From contig CACHMU010000007.1 in NCBI GenBank assembly GCA_902581045.1, positions 1 to 55,200 on the forward strand: a stretch of DNA of 55,200 nt. Reading direction: 5' to 3'. The stretch is from an uncultured Fidelibacterota bacterium (GTDB lineage Bacteria; Fidelibacterota; Marinisomatia; Marinisomatales; TCS55). The number at the start of each line of letters is the position of its first letter. Within the stretch, counting starts at the first letter, position 1. The position numbers and the translations under genes were made by a program. The notes beneath the pieces are model-generated. The model saw only the letters and a list, made by a program, of their open reading frames with translations. It made no database searches and was not told the DNA's origin. Positions 7,497-16,052 of the stretch are shown piece after piece.

Positions 7497-9584
7497 ATGA
7501 AAGATTATGCATCAACAGATATCCGCAATTTTGCAATTGTAGGTCATGGGGGATCAGGAAAAACAATGCTTTCTGAAGCAATGTTATCAAAAAGTGGAGA
7601 GATTAATCGCTTGGGCACTATTGAATCAGGCAGTACAGTTTCAGACTATCATCATGATGAACACGAACGTCAAATATCAATCCATTCCTCACCTCTTCAT
7701 TTAGAATGGGATAATGTAAAATTTAATCTAATTGATACCCCAGGGTATCTTGATTTTATAGGAGAAACAATATCTTCTTTAGCTGTAGTTGATGCTGCAG
7801 TTATTGTTGTTCATGCAGTTAATGGAATTGAAGTAGGAACAGAACAAGTATGGAATTATGCAAGCAATTATGGTCTACCAAAAATTTTAGTTATCAATGG
7901 TCTTGATAGAGAACATACGGAGTTTGACAAAATTCTTGAACAAGCTAAAAACAACTTTGGTTCAAATGTATTTCCTTTGCAATTACCTGTTAATGCTGGC
8001 CCAGGATTTAACCAGATTATTGATGTTTTAAGAAGTGAATTAATTACATATACTACAGATGGAAGTGGAAAATTTTCTGAAAGTGAATTACCTGAAGAAT
8101 GGAAAAATAAGGTCAAAACTTTACATGAAGAATTAATCGAATATGTCGCAGAATCAGATGATACTCTTCTTGAGAAATTTTTTGAAGAAGGTAGCCTAAG
8201 TGAGGAGGAAATGAGAAAAGGCCTTCATCATGCCATACAAAATCAAGTTTTCATTCCTTTATTCTGTACAGCTGCAACCCAAAATATTGGTGCTGCAAGA
8301 GTTATGGATTTTATATCAAAATATGGCTCTTCTCCTTCTGATCGTGCTTCTATTGAAGCAGAAAACGCCGACTCAAATGAAAAAGTTGATGTTGAATTAG
8401 ATGCGTCTGAACCTGTAGTACACATATTTAAGACTATTAGTGAAGCACATGTTGGTGAACTTTCATTTTTCAGAGTCTATTCTGGTTCAGTTTCAACTGG
8501 ATTAGATTTACATAATACGACACGTGGAAATACTGAAAGATTTGGTCAAATGTTTTTGATGAATGGTAAAGAAAGGACAAGTGTTACAAAATTAAATGCA
8601 GGAGACATTGGTGCTGTTGTTAAGCTCAAGGATACACATACAGGTAATACATTAACTGGCCCTAATAATAAGGTGAAATTATCTTCTGTAGAGCTGCCGA
8701 CATCAAATATACATTTAGGAATTAAGTCTAAATCAAAAGGTGATGAGGAAAAAATTGCAATGGGTCTAGCTACTTTACATGAAGAGGACTCCACATTTAT
8801 TTACAATGTTGATCCTGAACTTCACCAAACTGTTCTCTCTGGGCAAGGAGAACTACATTTGCAAGTATCAATTGATCGTTTAAAACGAAAGTTTAACGTA
8901 GATGTTGAAACTTTTAAACCTAAAATTCCTTATCGTGAGACTATAAAAGGTAATGGTTCTTCAAAATATCGTCATAAAAAACAAAGTGGTGGTGCTGGAC
9001 AATTTGCTGAGGTATGGATGCGAATAGAAAGCAAGAAAAGAGGTGATGGTGTTGAGTTTATTCATTCTTTAGTAGGGCAGAACGTTGATCGAGTATTTGT
9101 TCCATCTGTAGAGAAAGGTGTTATGGCAGCTTGTACAGAAGGAGTATTAGCTGGATATAGAGTTGTTGATGTTAAAGCAGATTTTTATGATGGCAAACAA
9201 CATCCTGTTGATTCCAAAGATATTGCATTCCAAATGGCTGGGAAGCAAGCTTTTAGAGATGCATTCTTGCAAGCGCAACCTTGCCTACTTGAGCCTATTT
9301 TAAATATAGAAATTAAAGTTCCTGAGGAATTTATGGGTGATGTCATGGGTGATATGTCAAGCCGAAGGGGTAAGATTATGGGTATGGACGCTGAAGGCGC
9401 CTTTCAACTAATTAAAGCTCAAGCTCCCCAATCTGAAATGTATCATTACTCAACAACGTTAAGGTCTTTGACAGGAGGTAGGGGTATACATTCAGAAAAA
9501 TTTAGTCATTATGAAGAAGTTCCTAGAGATATGGAGGCCAAAGTAATTGCTGAATCAAAAACAGATCAAGAGGAAGAGTCCTAA
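7497..9584 (+). CDS. EF-G-like translational GTPase (EF-G family, divergent paralogue type)
   Basis: This 695-residue protein has the full EF-G architecture: GTPase domain (about 1-275), domain II (about 300-385), domain III, domain IV (PYRETIKG ... HKKQSGGAGQFAEVWMRIE) and domain V (LEPILNIEIKVPEEFMGDVMGDMSSRRGKI). The P-loop reads GHGGSGKT (16-23) rather than the GHIDAGKT of canonical EF-G, and G3 is DTPG (80-83). The G4 motif is NGLD (134-137) where NKxD is expected, so guanine recognition may be altered. These traits place it with the EF-G-like/EF-G2 group rather than the main elongation factor, which should be encoded elsewhere. It is directly followed by the HIT gene with no intergenic base. 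Confidence 0.88.
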   Translation: MKDYASTDIRNFAIVGHGGSGKTMLSEAMLSKSGEINRLGTIESGSTVSDYHHDEHERQISIHSSPLHLEWDNVKFNLIDTPGYLDFIGETISSLAVVDAAVIVVHAVNGIEVGTEQVWNYASNYGLPKILVINGLDREHTEFDKILEQAKNNFGSNVFPLQLPVNAGPGFNQIIDVLRSELITYTTDGSGKFSESELPEEWKNKVKTLHEELIEYVAESDDTLLEKFFEEGSLSEEEMRKGLHHAIQNQVFIPLFCTAATQNIGAARVMDFISKYGSSPSDRASIEAENADSNEKVDVELDASEPVVHIFKTISEAHVGELSFFRVYSGSVSTGLDLHNTTRGNTERFGQMFLMNGKERTSVTKLNAGDIGAVVKLKDTHTGNTLTGPNNKVKLSSVELPTSNIHLGIKSKSKGDEEKIAMGLATLHEEDSTFIYNVDPELHQTVLSGQGELHLQVSIDRLKRKFNVDVETFKPKIPYRETIKGNGSSKYRHKKQSGGAGQFAEVWMRIESKKRGDGVEFIHSLVGQNVDRVFVPSVEKGVMAACTEGVLAGYRVVDVKADFYDGKQHPVDSKDIAFQMAGKQAFRDAFLQAQPCLLEPILNIEIKVPEEFMGDVMGDMSSRRGKIMGMDAEGAFQLIKAQAPQSEMYHYSTTLRSLTGGRGIHSEKFSHYEEVPRDMEAKVIAESKTDQEEES

Positions 9585-10079
9585 TTGAAACATTTATGGG
9601 CTCCATGGCGAATGGAATATATTCGCCAAAAAAAAGATTCAGATAAAGGGTGTGTTTTTTGTAATAAATCTAAAGAAGAAAATAATGATAAGGACAACCT
9701 TGTACTTTTACGCGGACAAGAGTCTTTTGTGTTAATGAATCTTTATCCCTATAATAATGGCCATTTAATGGTGGCACCTTATAAACACCTAGACACTTTT
9801 GAGTTGATGAGCAAGTCCTGTATGAATGAAATTATGGATTTATCTACCAAGTCAATGGAAATAATTAAAAAAAAATTAAATTCTGACGGTTTTAATTTTG
9901 GGGCAAATGTTGGCAAGGCAGGTGGTGCAGGCATTGAAGATCATATTCATTTTCATATTGTGCCTAGATGGATTGGCGATACAAACTTTATGCCTGTAGT
10001 TGGTCAAACAAAAGTTATTATCGGAGGTTTGGTTGAAACTTATGATGAACTCAAATATAATTTTGATAAGTTGAAATAG
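9585..10079 (+). CDS. HIT-domain nucleotide hydrolase (Ap4A phosphorylase/FHIT-like)
   Basis: The start is a TTG abutting the EF-G-like stop; the N-terminus MKHLWAPWRMEYI is diagnostic for this HIT subgroup. A zinc-type pair CVFC (C23, C26) precedes the HIT core, and the catalytic histidine triad HIHFHIVPR lies at residues 120-128 with the conserved NVGKAGGAGIEDH just before it. HIT proteins of this group hydrolyse or phosphorolyse dinucleoside polyphosphates such as Ap4A; the exact substrate is not readable. At 164 residues the length is normal. The gene sits between the EF-G-like GTPase and a micro-membrane protein in a run of abutting or overlapping genes. Confidence 0.9.
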   Translation: MKHLWAPWRMEYIRQKKDSDKGCVFCNKSKEENNDKDNLVLLRGQESFVLMNLYPYNNGHLMVAPYKHLDTFELMSKSCMNEIMDLSTKSMEIIKKKLNSDGFNFGANVGKAGGAGIEDHIHFHIVPRWIGDTNFMPVVGQTKVIIGGLVETYDELKYNFDKLK

Positions 10080-10295
10080 ATGATGGACTTTTATCAGACA
10101 TGGCTGCCTTTTATATATTTATATGGTATAGGGGGGATAGCCTTTGTTATTGGAATGCTAATTATTATTAAAAGCCGTGCTCTTCGTTTAAATTATTCTA
10201 TTCACTCAAAATGGGTGTGGACACTTATTTATGGATTTTTGTTCTACGCTAGTATCCATGCATTATTTATTTTTATTGCAATAGGAAGCAAATAA
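10080..10295 (+). CDS. Two-TM small membrane protein coupled to the SSS symporter
   Basis: This 71-residue protein has two hydrophobic helices (about 9-29, YLYGIGGIAFVIGMLIIIK, and about 46-68, WTLIYGFLFYASIHALFIFIA) joined by a short basic loop. The ATG directly follows the HIT stop, and its own TAA overlaps the ATG of the symporter by one base (TAATG), so translation is probably coupled. I do not recognise a named family. Similar small two-helix partners precede some sodium:solute symporter genes, for example the YhdT/PanF arrangement, so an accessory-subunit role is a reasonable inference. Confidence 0.75.
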   Translation: MMDFYQTWLPFIYLYGIGGIAFVIGMLIIIKSRALRLNYSIHSKWVWTLIYGFLFYASIHALFIFIAIGSK

Positions 10296-12154
10296 TGAAC
10301 CTTGAGGTTGGAACCCAGTTAGATAAAATAGTTATTTTATTATACTTCACATTAGTGATGGGGTTCGGAGCATATTTTGGTAAGTATAGCAAAAATACAA
10401 CTGACTATTTTTTTGGTGGGAGACGATTTGCTTGGTGGTTGATTACAATTTCAATTGTTGCTACAGGAGTAGGATCACATAGTTTTGTAAAGTATTCAAC
10501 GAAGGCTTATCAATATGGTCTTTCCTCGACAATGACATATATGAATGATTGGTTTTTTATGCCCTTATTCATGTTTGGATGGTTACCAATAATTTATTAT
10601 ACAAAAGTAAAATCTATTCCCGAGTATTTCGAACGAAGATTTAATTCAAAGGCTAGATATTTAGCTACATTAATGATCCTATTATATATGGTAGGATATA
10701 TCGCCATACAATTTTTGACTTTGGCTACAGCATTATATCGTATTTATGGTATACCATTAATGCTAACTGTTGTACTAATTGCTATCGCAACAACAATCTA
10801 TATGCATTTTGGTGGTCAGACTTCCGTTATTTTCACTGATCTTATTCAAGGTTTTATTCTAATTTTTGCAGGACTATTATTATTTTTCCTTGGAGTGCAA
10901 TTTCTTGGCAATCAAACTGGTATTAGTGGCTTAAGTGCCTTTTGGACAAATTTAACTCCATTGCAAAAATTGCCCTTGGCTCATTTTAACCATCCACCTG
11001 ATTTTAATTTTGTAGGTATTTTTTGGCAAGATGGTATTGCAGGATCAGTTGGGTTTTTATTTTTAAATCAAGGTTTAATTATGCGTTTTATGGCTGCAAA
11101 AAGTGTGAATGAAGGTAGAAAAGCAGCAGCATTTAATGTATTGCTTGTTCTACCTATCTCAGCTATTGTTGTTTCCAATGCTGGGTGGATAGGTAGAGCC
11201 ATATCAAATGCTGCGCCAGGAGTTCTTCCATTAGAATTAGCTGCGAATGATGTTTTTGTTGCAGTTACAAATATTGTTGCATCACCAGGAGTTTTTGGAT
11301 TTATTATTGCTGCACTTTGCGCTGCATTAATGTCAACTGCGGATACTTTAGTTAATGCATCTTCAGCAGTTATTGTAAACGATATTTATGAACCGTTATC
11401 TAAAAAAATTAAAAGTGAAAAAGAAAAATTAGAATTTGCGCGATTAACATCTATTGGAGTAAAAGTAATTGCAGTTATTTTGGTACCATTTTTTAATTCT
11501 TTTGATTCAATTTATGAGGCACATGGCTGGTTTCATTCTACATTTACACCACCTCTTGTTGTTGGGGTCTTTTTAGGTATTTTTTGGAAGAGATTTACTA
11601 CTCCAGCAGTTATTGCCACATTCCTAGGTGGGGCATTTTTAATGATTTTAGGACAAATATATCCGGAATTAATTAGTCCATTCTCACATGGAATTGAGCT
11701 AAGACCAGGCCGGGGCTATTCATATATTGGTGCACTATATAATATCTTTGTATGCGCTGGGGTAGGCGTAGTTGTTAGTCTATTTACTAAACCCGAATCA
11801 GATAAGAAGTTAAGTGGTTTGACAGTTTTTGATGTCCATAAACTGAAAGAGATTTTTAAGGGATCAGAAGTAAATGAAGAAGTAGGTGAGAAGTTGGAAG
11901 TCAATTGGAAACTAGATAAAAGCAATTCCGATATTTTACGCTTTTCAATAAAGGATATGGCTATGATGAAAGCAAACCCTGGAGATTTAGTCTATATTCA
12001 AGATTCCAGATGGTGGCTTGGAGGTCTTAAGTCAGCTCATTCTATTTTTGGAGAACCTCACAATGAAGATGGAGTTGTTTATTTAAATCAATCTCATTTA
12101 GACCATGGTCAGTTTGTTGAGGGTTTAAGTCTTAAAGCTGAAAAGGAAATGTAA
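10295..12154 (+). CDS. Sodium:solute symporter (SSS family)
   Basis: This 619-residue inner-membrane protein has about 13 hydrophobic helices and SSS-family features: TTDYFFGGRRFAWWLITISIVATGVGSHSF in the first third, KVKSIPEYFERRFNSKARYLA, and the sodium-site region FIIAALCAALMSTADTLVNASSAVIVNDIYEP. The substrate is not evident; solutes of the family include sugars, amino acids and carboxylates. After the last helix (about residue 505) a soluble C-terminal extension of about 115 residues follows (KLSGLTVFDVHKLKEIFKG ... DILRFSIKDMAMMKANPGDLVYIQ), longer than in typical short SSS proteins. The gene is translationally coupled to the preceding small membrane protein. Confidence 0.88.
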   Translation: MNLEVGTQLDKIVILLYFTLVMGFGAYFGKYSKNTTDYFFGGRRFAWWLITISIVATGVGSHSFVKYSTKAYQYGLSSTMTYMNDWFFMPLFMFGWLPIIYYTKVKSIPEYFERRFNSKARYLATLMILLYMVGYIAIQFLTLATALYRIYGIPLMLTVVLIAIATTIYMHFGGQTSVIFTDLIQGFILIFAGLLLFFLGVQFLGNQTGISGLSAFWTNLTPLQKLPLAHFNHPPDFNFVGIFWQDGIAGSVGFLFLNQGLIMRFMAAKSVNEGRKAAAFNVLLVLPISAIVVSNAGWIGRAISNAAPGVLPLELAANDVFVAVTNIVASPGVFGFIIAALCAALMSTADTLVNASSAVIVNDIYEPLSKKIKSEKEKLEFARLTSIGVKVIAVILVPFFNSFDSIYEAHGWFHSTFTPPLVVGVFLGIFWKRFTTPAVIATFLGGAFLMILGQIYPELISPFSHGIELRPGRGYSYIGALYNIFVCAGVGVVVSLFTKPESDKKLSGLTVFDVHKLKEIFKGSEVNEEVGEKLEVNWKLDKSNSDILRFSIKDMAMMKANPGDLVYIQDSRWWLGGLKSAHSIFGEPHNEDGVVYLNQSHLDHGQFVEGLSLKAEKEM

Positions 12155-12228
12155 ATATATTAGTTATTGCGAATTAAAAAATTATTAATTTCCCGGGCAT
12201 TTATTTTATAAAAAATAAAAGTTCATTT

Positions 12229-12301
12229 TCCGGAGTAGCTCAGTTGGTAGAGCGAGTGGCTGTTAACCACCAGGTCGGGGGTTCGAGTCCCTCCTCCGGA
12301 G
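12229..12301 (+). tRNA. tRNA-Asn (anticodon GTT)
   Basis: A 73-nt cloverleaf: acceptor arms TCCGGAG and CTCCGGA pair perfectly, the D arm is GCTCAGTTGGTAGAGC, the anticodon loop CTGTTAA carries GTT at 12262-12264, and the T arm is GGGGGTTCGAGTCCCTC. The discriminator is G12301. The following bases are CAATAA, so CCA is not encoded. Confidence 0.97.
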
Positions 12302-12305
12302 CAAT

Positions 12306-12340
12306 AAAAGGGTTTAGTTTTGAAACTGAACCCTTTTTTA
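12306..12340 (+). terminator. Rho-independent terminator after tRNA-Asn
   Basis: AAAAGGGTTTAGTTT and AAACTGAACCCTTTTT form a nearly perfect stem with one G-U pair and a tiny loop, ending in a T run. It starts a few bases after the tRNA 3' end. Confidence 0.85.
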
Positions 12341-12398
12341 TTAAGAGCTATAAAAAACATAAATTATTTACTTTATACAACATTTATGAATTTTTTTG

Positions 12399-12428
12399 TT
12401 GACAAAAAAGTCACCTTTATATTAAGAT
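12399..12428 (+). promoter_or_regulatory. Strong sigma-70-like promoter for an orphan RNA
   Basis: A consensus -35 box TTGACA (12399-12404) is followed by 18 bp and TAAGAT (12423-12428). A start near 12435 would place the first base at the foot of the first hairpin of the RNA candidate below. It lies after the tRNA terminator and has no open reading frame immediately downstream. Confidence 0.55.
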
Positions 12429-12434
12429 TACTAA

Positions 12435-12553
12435 TGAGAATTCTGATCTTTCGGAGGTAAGAGGAGGTTCTCAATTTACGCAGAAGCACTCAATTTAACT
12501 CCTTGATGTGCTTTAGTTGTTAAAAGCCCCTAAATTATTTAGGGGCTTTTTAT
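12435..12553 (+). ncRNA. Candidate structured small RNA (or terminator-bearing leader), no known family
   Basis: Between a consensus promoter and a strong terminator lie about 118 nt without a plausible gene. Hairpin 1 closes with TGAGAA (12435-12440) and TTCTCA (12468-12473); its large loop contains two purine-rich motifs, GGAGG (12453-12457) and GAGGAGG (12461-12467). Hairpin 2 pairs AAGCACTCAA (12484-12493) with TTGATGTGCTT (12503-12513, one bulged T) and has a loop containing CTCC. The G-rich loop 1 and C-rich loop 2 are complementary over 4-5 bases (AGGAG with CTCCT), so a kissing contact is possible. It does not match tmRNA, SRP RNA, RNase P RNA or the common riboswitch signatures I know. 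It could be a free sRNA or a leader controlling the gene at 12597. Confidence 0.5.
12522..12552 (+). terminator. Rho-independent terminator of the RNA candidate
   Basis: A perfect 13-bp stem AAAAGCCCCTAAA / TTTAGGGGCTTTT with a 3-nt loop, followed by T's. It lies 44 bp before the ATG at 12597, so it either ends a free RNA or acts as an attenuator. Confidence 0.9.
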
Positions 12554-12596
12554 TTATAGCCTAAATATTCATGTAATAAATTCCTGAATAAATTTT

Positions 12597-15467
12597 ATGC
12601 AACTAATTTTTAAAACAATATCTACTTTTTTATTAATCGGGATAATTGAGGCCCAAGATCCACCAAATGTAAAATGGAATCAAATTAACACTGAGCATTT
12701 TGAAATTATTTTTCCGATGGAAATAAGTGCGGAAGGGTTAAGAGTTGCAAATACACTTGAATATGTTAATAGTCATATTGGTAAATCATTATTAAGTAAA
12801 CATAAAAAAATACCAATAGTTTTAAGGAATCGAAGTTCTATTCCAAATGCTTTTGTATCTCAAGCTCCTTGGATGTCAGAATGGTTTAATGTTCCTTTCC
12901 CATCTAAAGGTGGAGGTACAAATGAATGGTATAGAGATCTGGCGATTCATGAGGGAAGACATATTATACAAACAAATTATATGAATACGGGTACAAGTAA
13001 ATTCGTAGGCATTTTATTTGGAGAGTCAACACAATCATTTTTCAATGGCTTATTATTACCAGCATGGTATTGGGAAGGTGATGCAGTTGGAATAGAAACT
13101 GCATTGACATATTCAGGTAGAGGACGTATCCCCCATTTTGATTTATTATCAAGATCTCAATACTTAAGTGACAAAAAATTCAATTATCATCAGGCACTTT
13201 ATGGATCATACAAAACAGTTTATCCAAATAGATATGAATTAGGGTATTTTTTAACAACTCATGTAAAAACAAATTATGGAATGGACTCCTGGAAAAAGAT
13301 TATAGATAAAACACTAAAATGGCCATTTATAATAAATCCATTTTTCCCTTTATCAAGATCAACAAAAATGGTTACTGGCGCAACGCTTAAGCAGGTTCAT
13401 AGCGATACATATTATGATCTTAATGAACTCTGGTTAAAGCAGATAGAAAATATTTCAGAAGAAAAACTTAACGCATTAAGTAAAGACTCAGATATCTTTA
13501 CTAATTATAGCTTTCCATCCACAAGACTAGACAAACAGATATTTGCTTTAAAATCTGGGATTGCTGATGTCCCAACAATTGTAAAAATTGATAACAATGG
13601 AGAAAAAATATTAGCTGAAATACCTACATCAGCAACGATCTTTGGATATCATTCTAATGGAAATATGGCAGTATGGTCTTTCTATGAGCCTGATAAGCGA
13701 TGGACAAAATTAAGTTGGGCAAATCTTGAAGTTTTTGATTTTAAGACTAGCAAAAGAAAAGTTATCACATCAAATAAGCGTTTATACAATCCTAATATTT
13801 CTGAAGATGGCAAAAGAATTGTTGCAGTTTCATTCACTGAAAATAGAAATAGTTTATTAGTTGTAATTGATATTGAAGGAAATATTCTTGATCGAGTTGA
13901 AGCACCAGATCAGGGGTCAATAATGTTCCCATCCTGGTCTAGAGATGGTAAAAGAATTGTTTTCACTTCACAAAAGTATGAAGGCAGATCAATATATATT
14001 TATAATCTCGACCGTAGGATATTTGATAAAATCAAATCAGAAACATGGGAGGATATTTCACGTCCAATTTTTTATAAAGATTTTATCATTTATGAGTCAC
14101 CCTATGTTGGAATTGATAATCTCTTAGCAATCAATATTGATACAAAAGAAGAGTTTCTAATAACTAGCAGAAAATTCGGTGCCTATGAACCTTTTATAAC
14201 AGCAAATGATAAATTAATATTTAGTGATTATAGATTAAAGGGTAAAAGAACAGTAATAAAAGATCTTAACCCCAATAAATGGAAACGTATTCCTTCAATA
14301 TCTTATGACCCAGTTAGATCATTTCAGCCAATGTTTGATCAAGAGGACGGAACCATTTTTGATTCACCAGTACCATCAAATCCATATAAAATAAACCCTT
14401 ATAATTCATTCGCTAATCTTTTCAATTTTCACAGTAGATATATTTTTGACAGTAATTTTGATCCAAAATTCGGGATTAGATCAGATAACGTATTGGGTAC
14501 AGCAACCATATTGGCAGATATATCAATAAATCAGGAGAAAAAAACATCTAATAAGAGCCTGAATCTATTTTATAAGGGATTTTATCCAATATTGAGCGTG
14601 GGTATAAATAGCTCTGACCGTAGCGAGAATTATGGCCCTTTTAAGCAGAAATTAGAAAATCGCCCAGATACTATTCAGTTCAGTGTAAATGAAAAATGGA
14701 ATGAGAACTCAATAGAGTTTGGTGTTGGTGTTCCCTGGTTTAATAAAATTACAGGTATTAATAATAAATACTTTTTTACTCAAACTGGAGCAAAGATTAT
14801 TTCGAGATCCAAAACTTATTTTTATTACGATTTTGTTGAGAGGACAATCCCTAAAGATGTATTATTGCAATCACAAAAAAGTGTTTCTGAGAGGGACGGC
14901 AAAATTATTCCAACCTATTTTGAAGGCACCTTCGTTTCAGAAAATGAGTCATCCTTAAGAGACCTACGATCTAATGGATGGCTTCTTAATTTATATCTTG
15001 GTGGAATGCCTTCTGAAAGTCTATGGGCTGGTCAACAGATCTCAGTACGAGGAAATTTGAATATGAATGGTTTAAGAAAACATCATTCGCTTTCCATCTT
15101 AACTCAATTTGAAAAGAACGATAATTCAGGGAATTATACTTTTCCAAGCCGAATTAAATACCCATATGATTATCGGCCTTATTATTTCAATCAAGGTTGG
15201 AAAACAAAAATTACATATCGTATGCCGCTAACTTATCCAGATAAAACACTGCTTAGGGGTGTAAGTTATTTAAAAAGAGTTCAAGGCAAATTATATTTTG
15301 ATATGATGAGCACAGAAGTTTCTAATGATCCAATGTTAACTATAGGTAGTGGAATTGTTTTTGACTTAGGTGGTTTTTTTGATATTGTTTTTCCTATCTC
15401 AGTATCAATGAGTTATTATTATCAGCCAATTCATGGTAAAAGTGGAATCCAATTCGAATTTGAATAA
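12597..15467 (+). CDS. Secreted HExxH metallopeptidase-like / TolB-propeller / outer-membrane barrel fusion
   Basis: This 956-residue protein has a signal peptide (ends IIEAQ, about residue 20). An N-terminal gluzincin-like (peptidase MA type) domain follows with the zinc motif H118-E-G-R-H122 in LAIHEGRHIIQTNY and the likely third ligand Glu160 in WYWEGDAVGIETAL. Residues about 300-600 hold TolB/WD40-like repeats (ISEDGKRIVAVSF, PSWSRDGKRIVFTSQKYEG). The last third is rich in aromatic beta strands and ends GIQFEFE, like a beta-barrel that terminates in the outer membrane. The combination suggests a surface-tethered or self-localising peptidase. The start lacks a clear Shine-Dalgarno; it lies downstream of the RNA/terminator element. 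No close characterised homologue is known to me. Confidence 0.75.
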   Translation: MQLIFKTISTFLLIGIIEAQDPPNVKWNQINTEHFEIIFPMEISAEGLRVANTLEYVNSHIGKSLLSKHKKIPIVLRNRSSIPNAFVSQAPWMSEWFNVPFPSKGGGTNEWYRDLAIHEGRHIIQTNYMNTGTSKFVGILFGESTQSFFNGLLLPAWYWEGDAVGIETALTYSGRGRIPHFDLLSRSQYLSDKKFNYHQALYGSYKTVYPNRYELGYFLTTHVKTNYGMDSWKKIIDKTLKWPFIINPFFPLSRSTKMVTGATLKQVHSDTYYDLNELWLKQIENISEEKLNALSKDSDIFTNYSFPSTRLDKQIFALKSGIADVPTIVKIDNNGEKILAEIPTSATIFGYHSNGNMAVWSFYEPDKRWTKLSWANLEVFDFKTSKRKVITSNKRLYNPNISEDGKRIVAVSFTENRNSLLVVIDIEGNILDRVEAPDQGSIMFPSWSRDGKRIVFTSQKYEGRSIYIYNLDRRIFDKIKSETWEDISRPIFYKDFIIYESPYVGIDNLLAINIDTKEEFLITSRKFGAYEPFITANDKLIFSDYRLKGKRTVIKDLNPNKWKRIPSISYDPVRSFQPMFDQEDGTIFDSPVPSNPYKINPYNSFANLFNFHSRYIFDSNFDPKFGIRSDNVLGTATILADISINQEKKTSNKSLNLFYKGFYPILSVGINSSDRSENYGPFKQKLENRPDTIQFSVNEKWNENSIEFGVGVPWFNKITGINNKYFFTQTGAKIISRSKTYFYYDFVERTIPKDVLLQSQKSVSERDGKIIPTYFEGTFVSENESSLRDLRSNGWLLNLYLGGMPSESLWAGQQISVRGNLNMNGLRKHHSLSILTQFEKNDNSGNYTFPSRIKYPYDYRPYYFNQGWKTKITYRMPLTYPDKTLLRGVSYLKRVQGKLYFDMMSTEVSNDPMLTIGSGIVFDLGGFFDIVFPISVSMSYYYQPIHGKSGIQFEFE

Positions 15468-15530
15468 TTATAAATAATATGTACTTTTGTGGGCGGAAAA
15501 ATTCTATTAAAGCATTAATTCGAGGTAAGA

Positions 15531-15686
15531 ATGAGTAATCGCGGAGAAGAAAGAAGACGTGCAGAGCGTCGTTTAATTGAAGATAGACGGAAAGAGCAAA
15601 TTCCTGTTGAGAATGATCGTCGTTCTGACATCCGTAGAAGAAGTGATGATGAACGTAGATCTGGTGAAGATCGGCGAATTAATTGA
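15531..15686 (+). CDS. 51-residue Arg/Asp/Glu-rich micro-protein
   Basis: A short frame starts at ATG 15531 with a good Shine-Dalgarno (GAGG, 5 bp spacing). It encodes MSNRGEERRRAERRLIEDRR and then a run with repeated DRR/ERR units (NDRRSD, IRRRSD, DERRSGEDRRIN). Over half the residues are Arg, Glu or Asp, with Arg pairs every 4-7 residues, so it should form a charged helix or stay disordered. DRR repeats of this sort occur as linkers before signalling domains, but here nothing follows. It ends 12 bp before the next gene. The function is unknown; RNA or ribosome contact is one possibility. Confidence 0.6.
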   Translation: MSNRGEERRRAERRLIEDRRKEQIPVENDRRSDIRRRSDDERRSGEDRRIN

Positions 15687-15698
15687 AAATATAATTTA

Positions 15699-16037
15699 GT
15701 GAAAAAAATCAAAAATATTATTTCTCTAATGCTTGTCATGTGGTTGGGAATATTTTCCCAAATCACTATTTCGCATTTAGGTCATGGTCATGATTTATTG
15801 ACTCCAGAACCTTCATTGTGTACCGAAGATTGTGATAGAGAATCACATCGAAGTTCTAAAGTCGATTGTGACTTATTTGTTGCTAAAAGAATTTTAGAAG
15901 TTAATGGGGTAGTTGCCATTGCTTCTTTAGCCTCCTACGAATCGAACAACCCTCAAGAATGGGTGTTCATTAATCCTCCGAATTCTCAATTAGATAAAAA
16001 TATTTATCTAGTTAGGGGTCCCCCTATCCTTTTGTAA
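15699..16037 (+). CDS. Secreted His/Cys-containing small protein of a metal-handling locus
   Basis: A GTG start gives 112 residues. An N-terminal signal peptide or anchor (MKKIKNIISLMLVMWLGIFSQ) is followed by a metal-ligand cluster: HLGHGHD (about 26-32), CTEDC (41-45), H50 and DCDLF (C57). The arrangement of His then spaced Cys resembles short periplasmic proteins found beside heavy-metal transport genes (DUF2946-like), but I cannot assign a family. Its neighbours are a His-rich lipoprotein and a ZnuD-like TonB receptor, suggesting zinc or another divalent metal. Confidence 0.65.
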   Translation: MKKIKNIISLMLVMWLGIFSQITISHLGHGHDLLTPEPSLCTEDCDRESHRSSKVDCDLFVAKRILEVNGVVAIASLASYESNNPQEWVFINPPNSQLDKNIYLVRGPPILL

Positions 16038-16052
16038 TCAACTCGTTTTCTT

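Noticed and set aside
12435-12553. 6S RNA, tmRNA, SRP RNA or a known riboswitch
   Set aside because: The two-hairpin layout lacks the long single stem of 6S, the tmRNA tag, the SRP apical motif and the recognisable riboswitch cores; left as an unassigned candidate.
15515-15766. Minus-strand 83-residue frame opposite the Arg-rich micro-protein
   Set aside because: It is rich in Ser/Arg/Leu as expected from the reverse complement of Arg/Asp/Glu codons and lacks a supported start; treated as a shadow.
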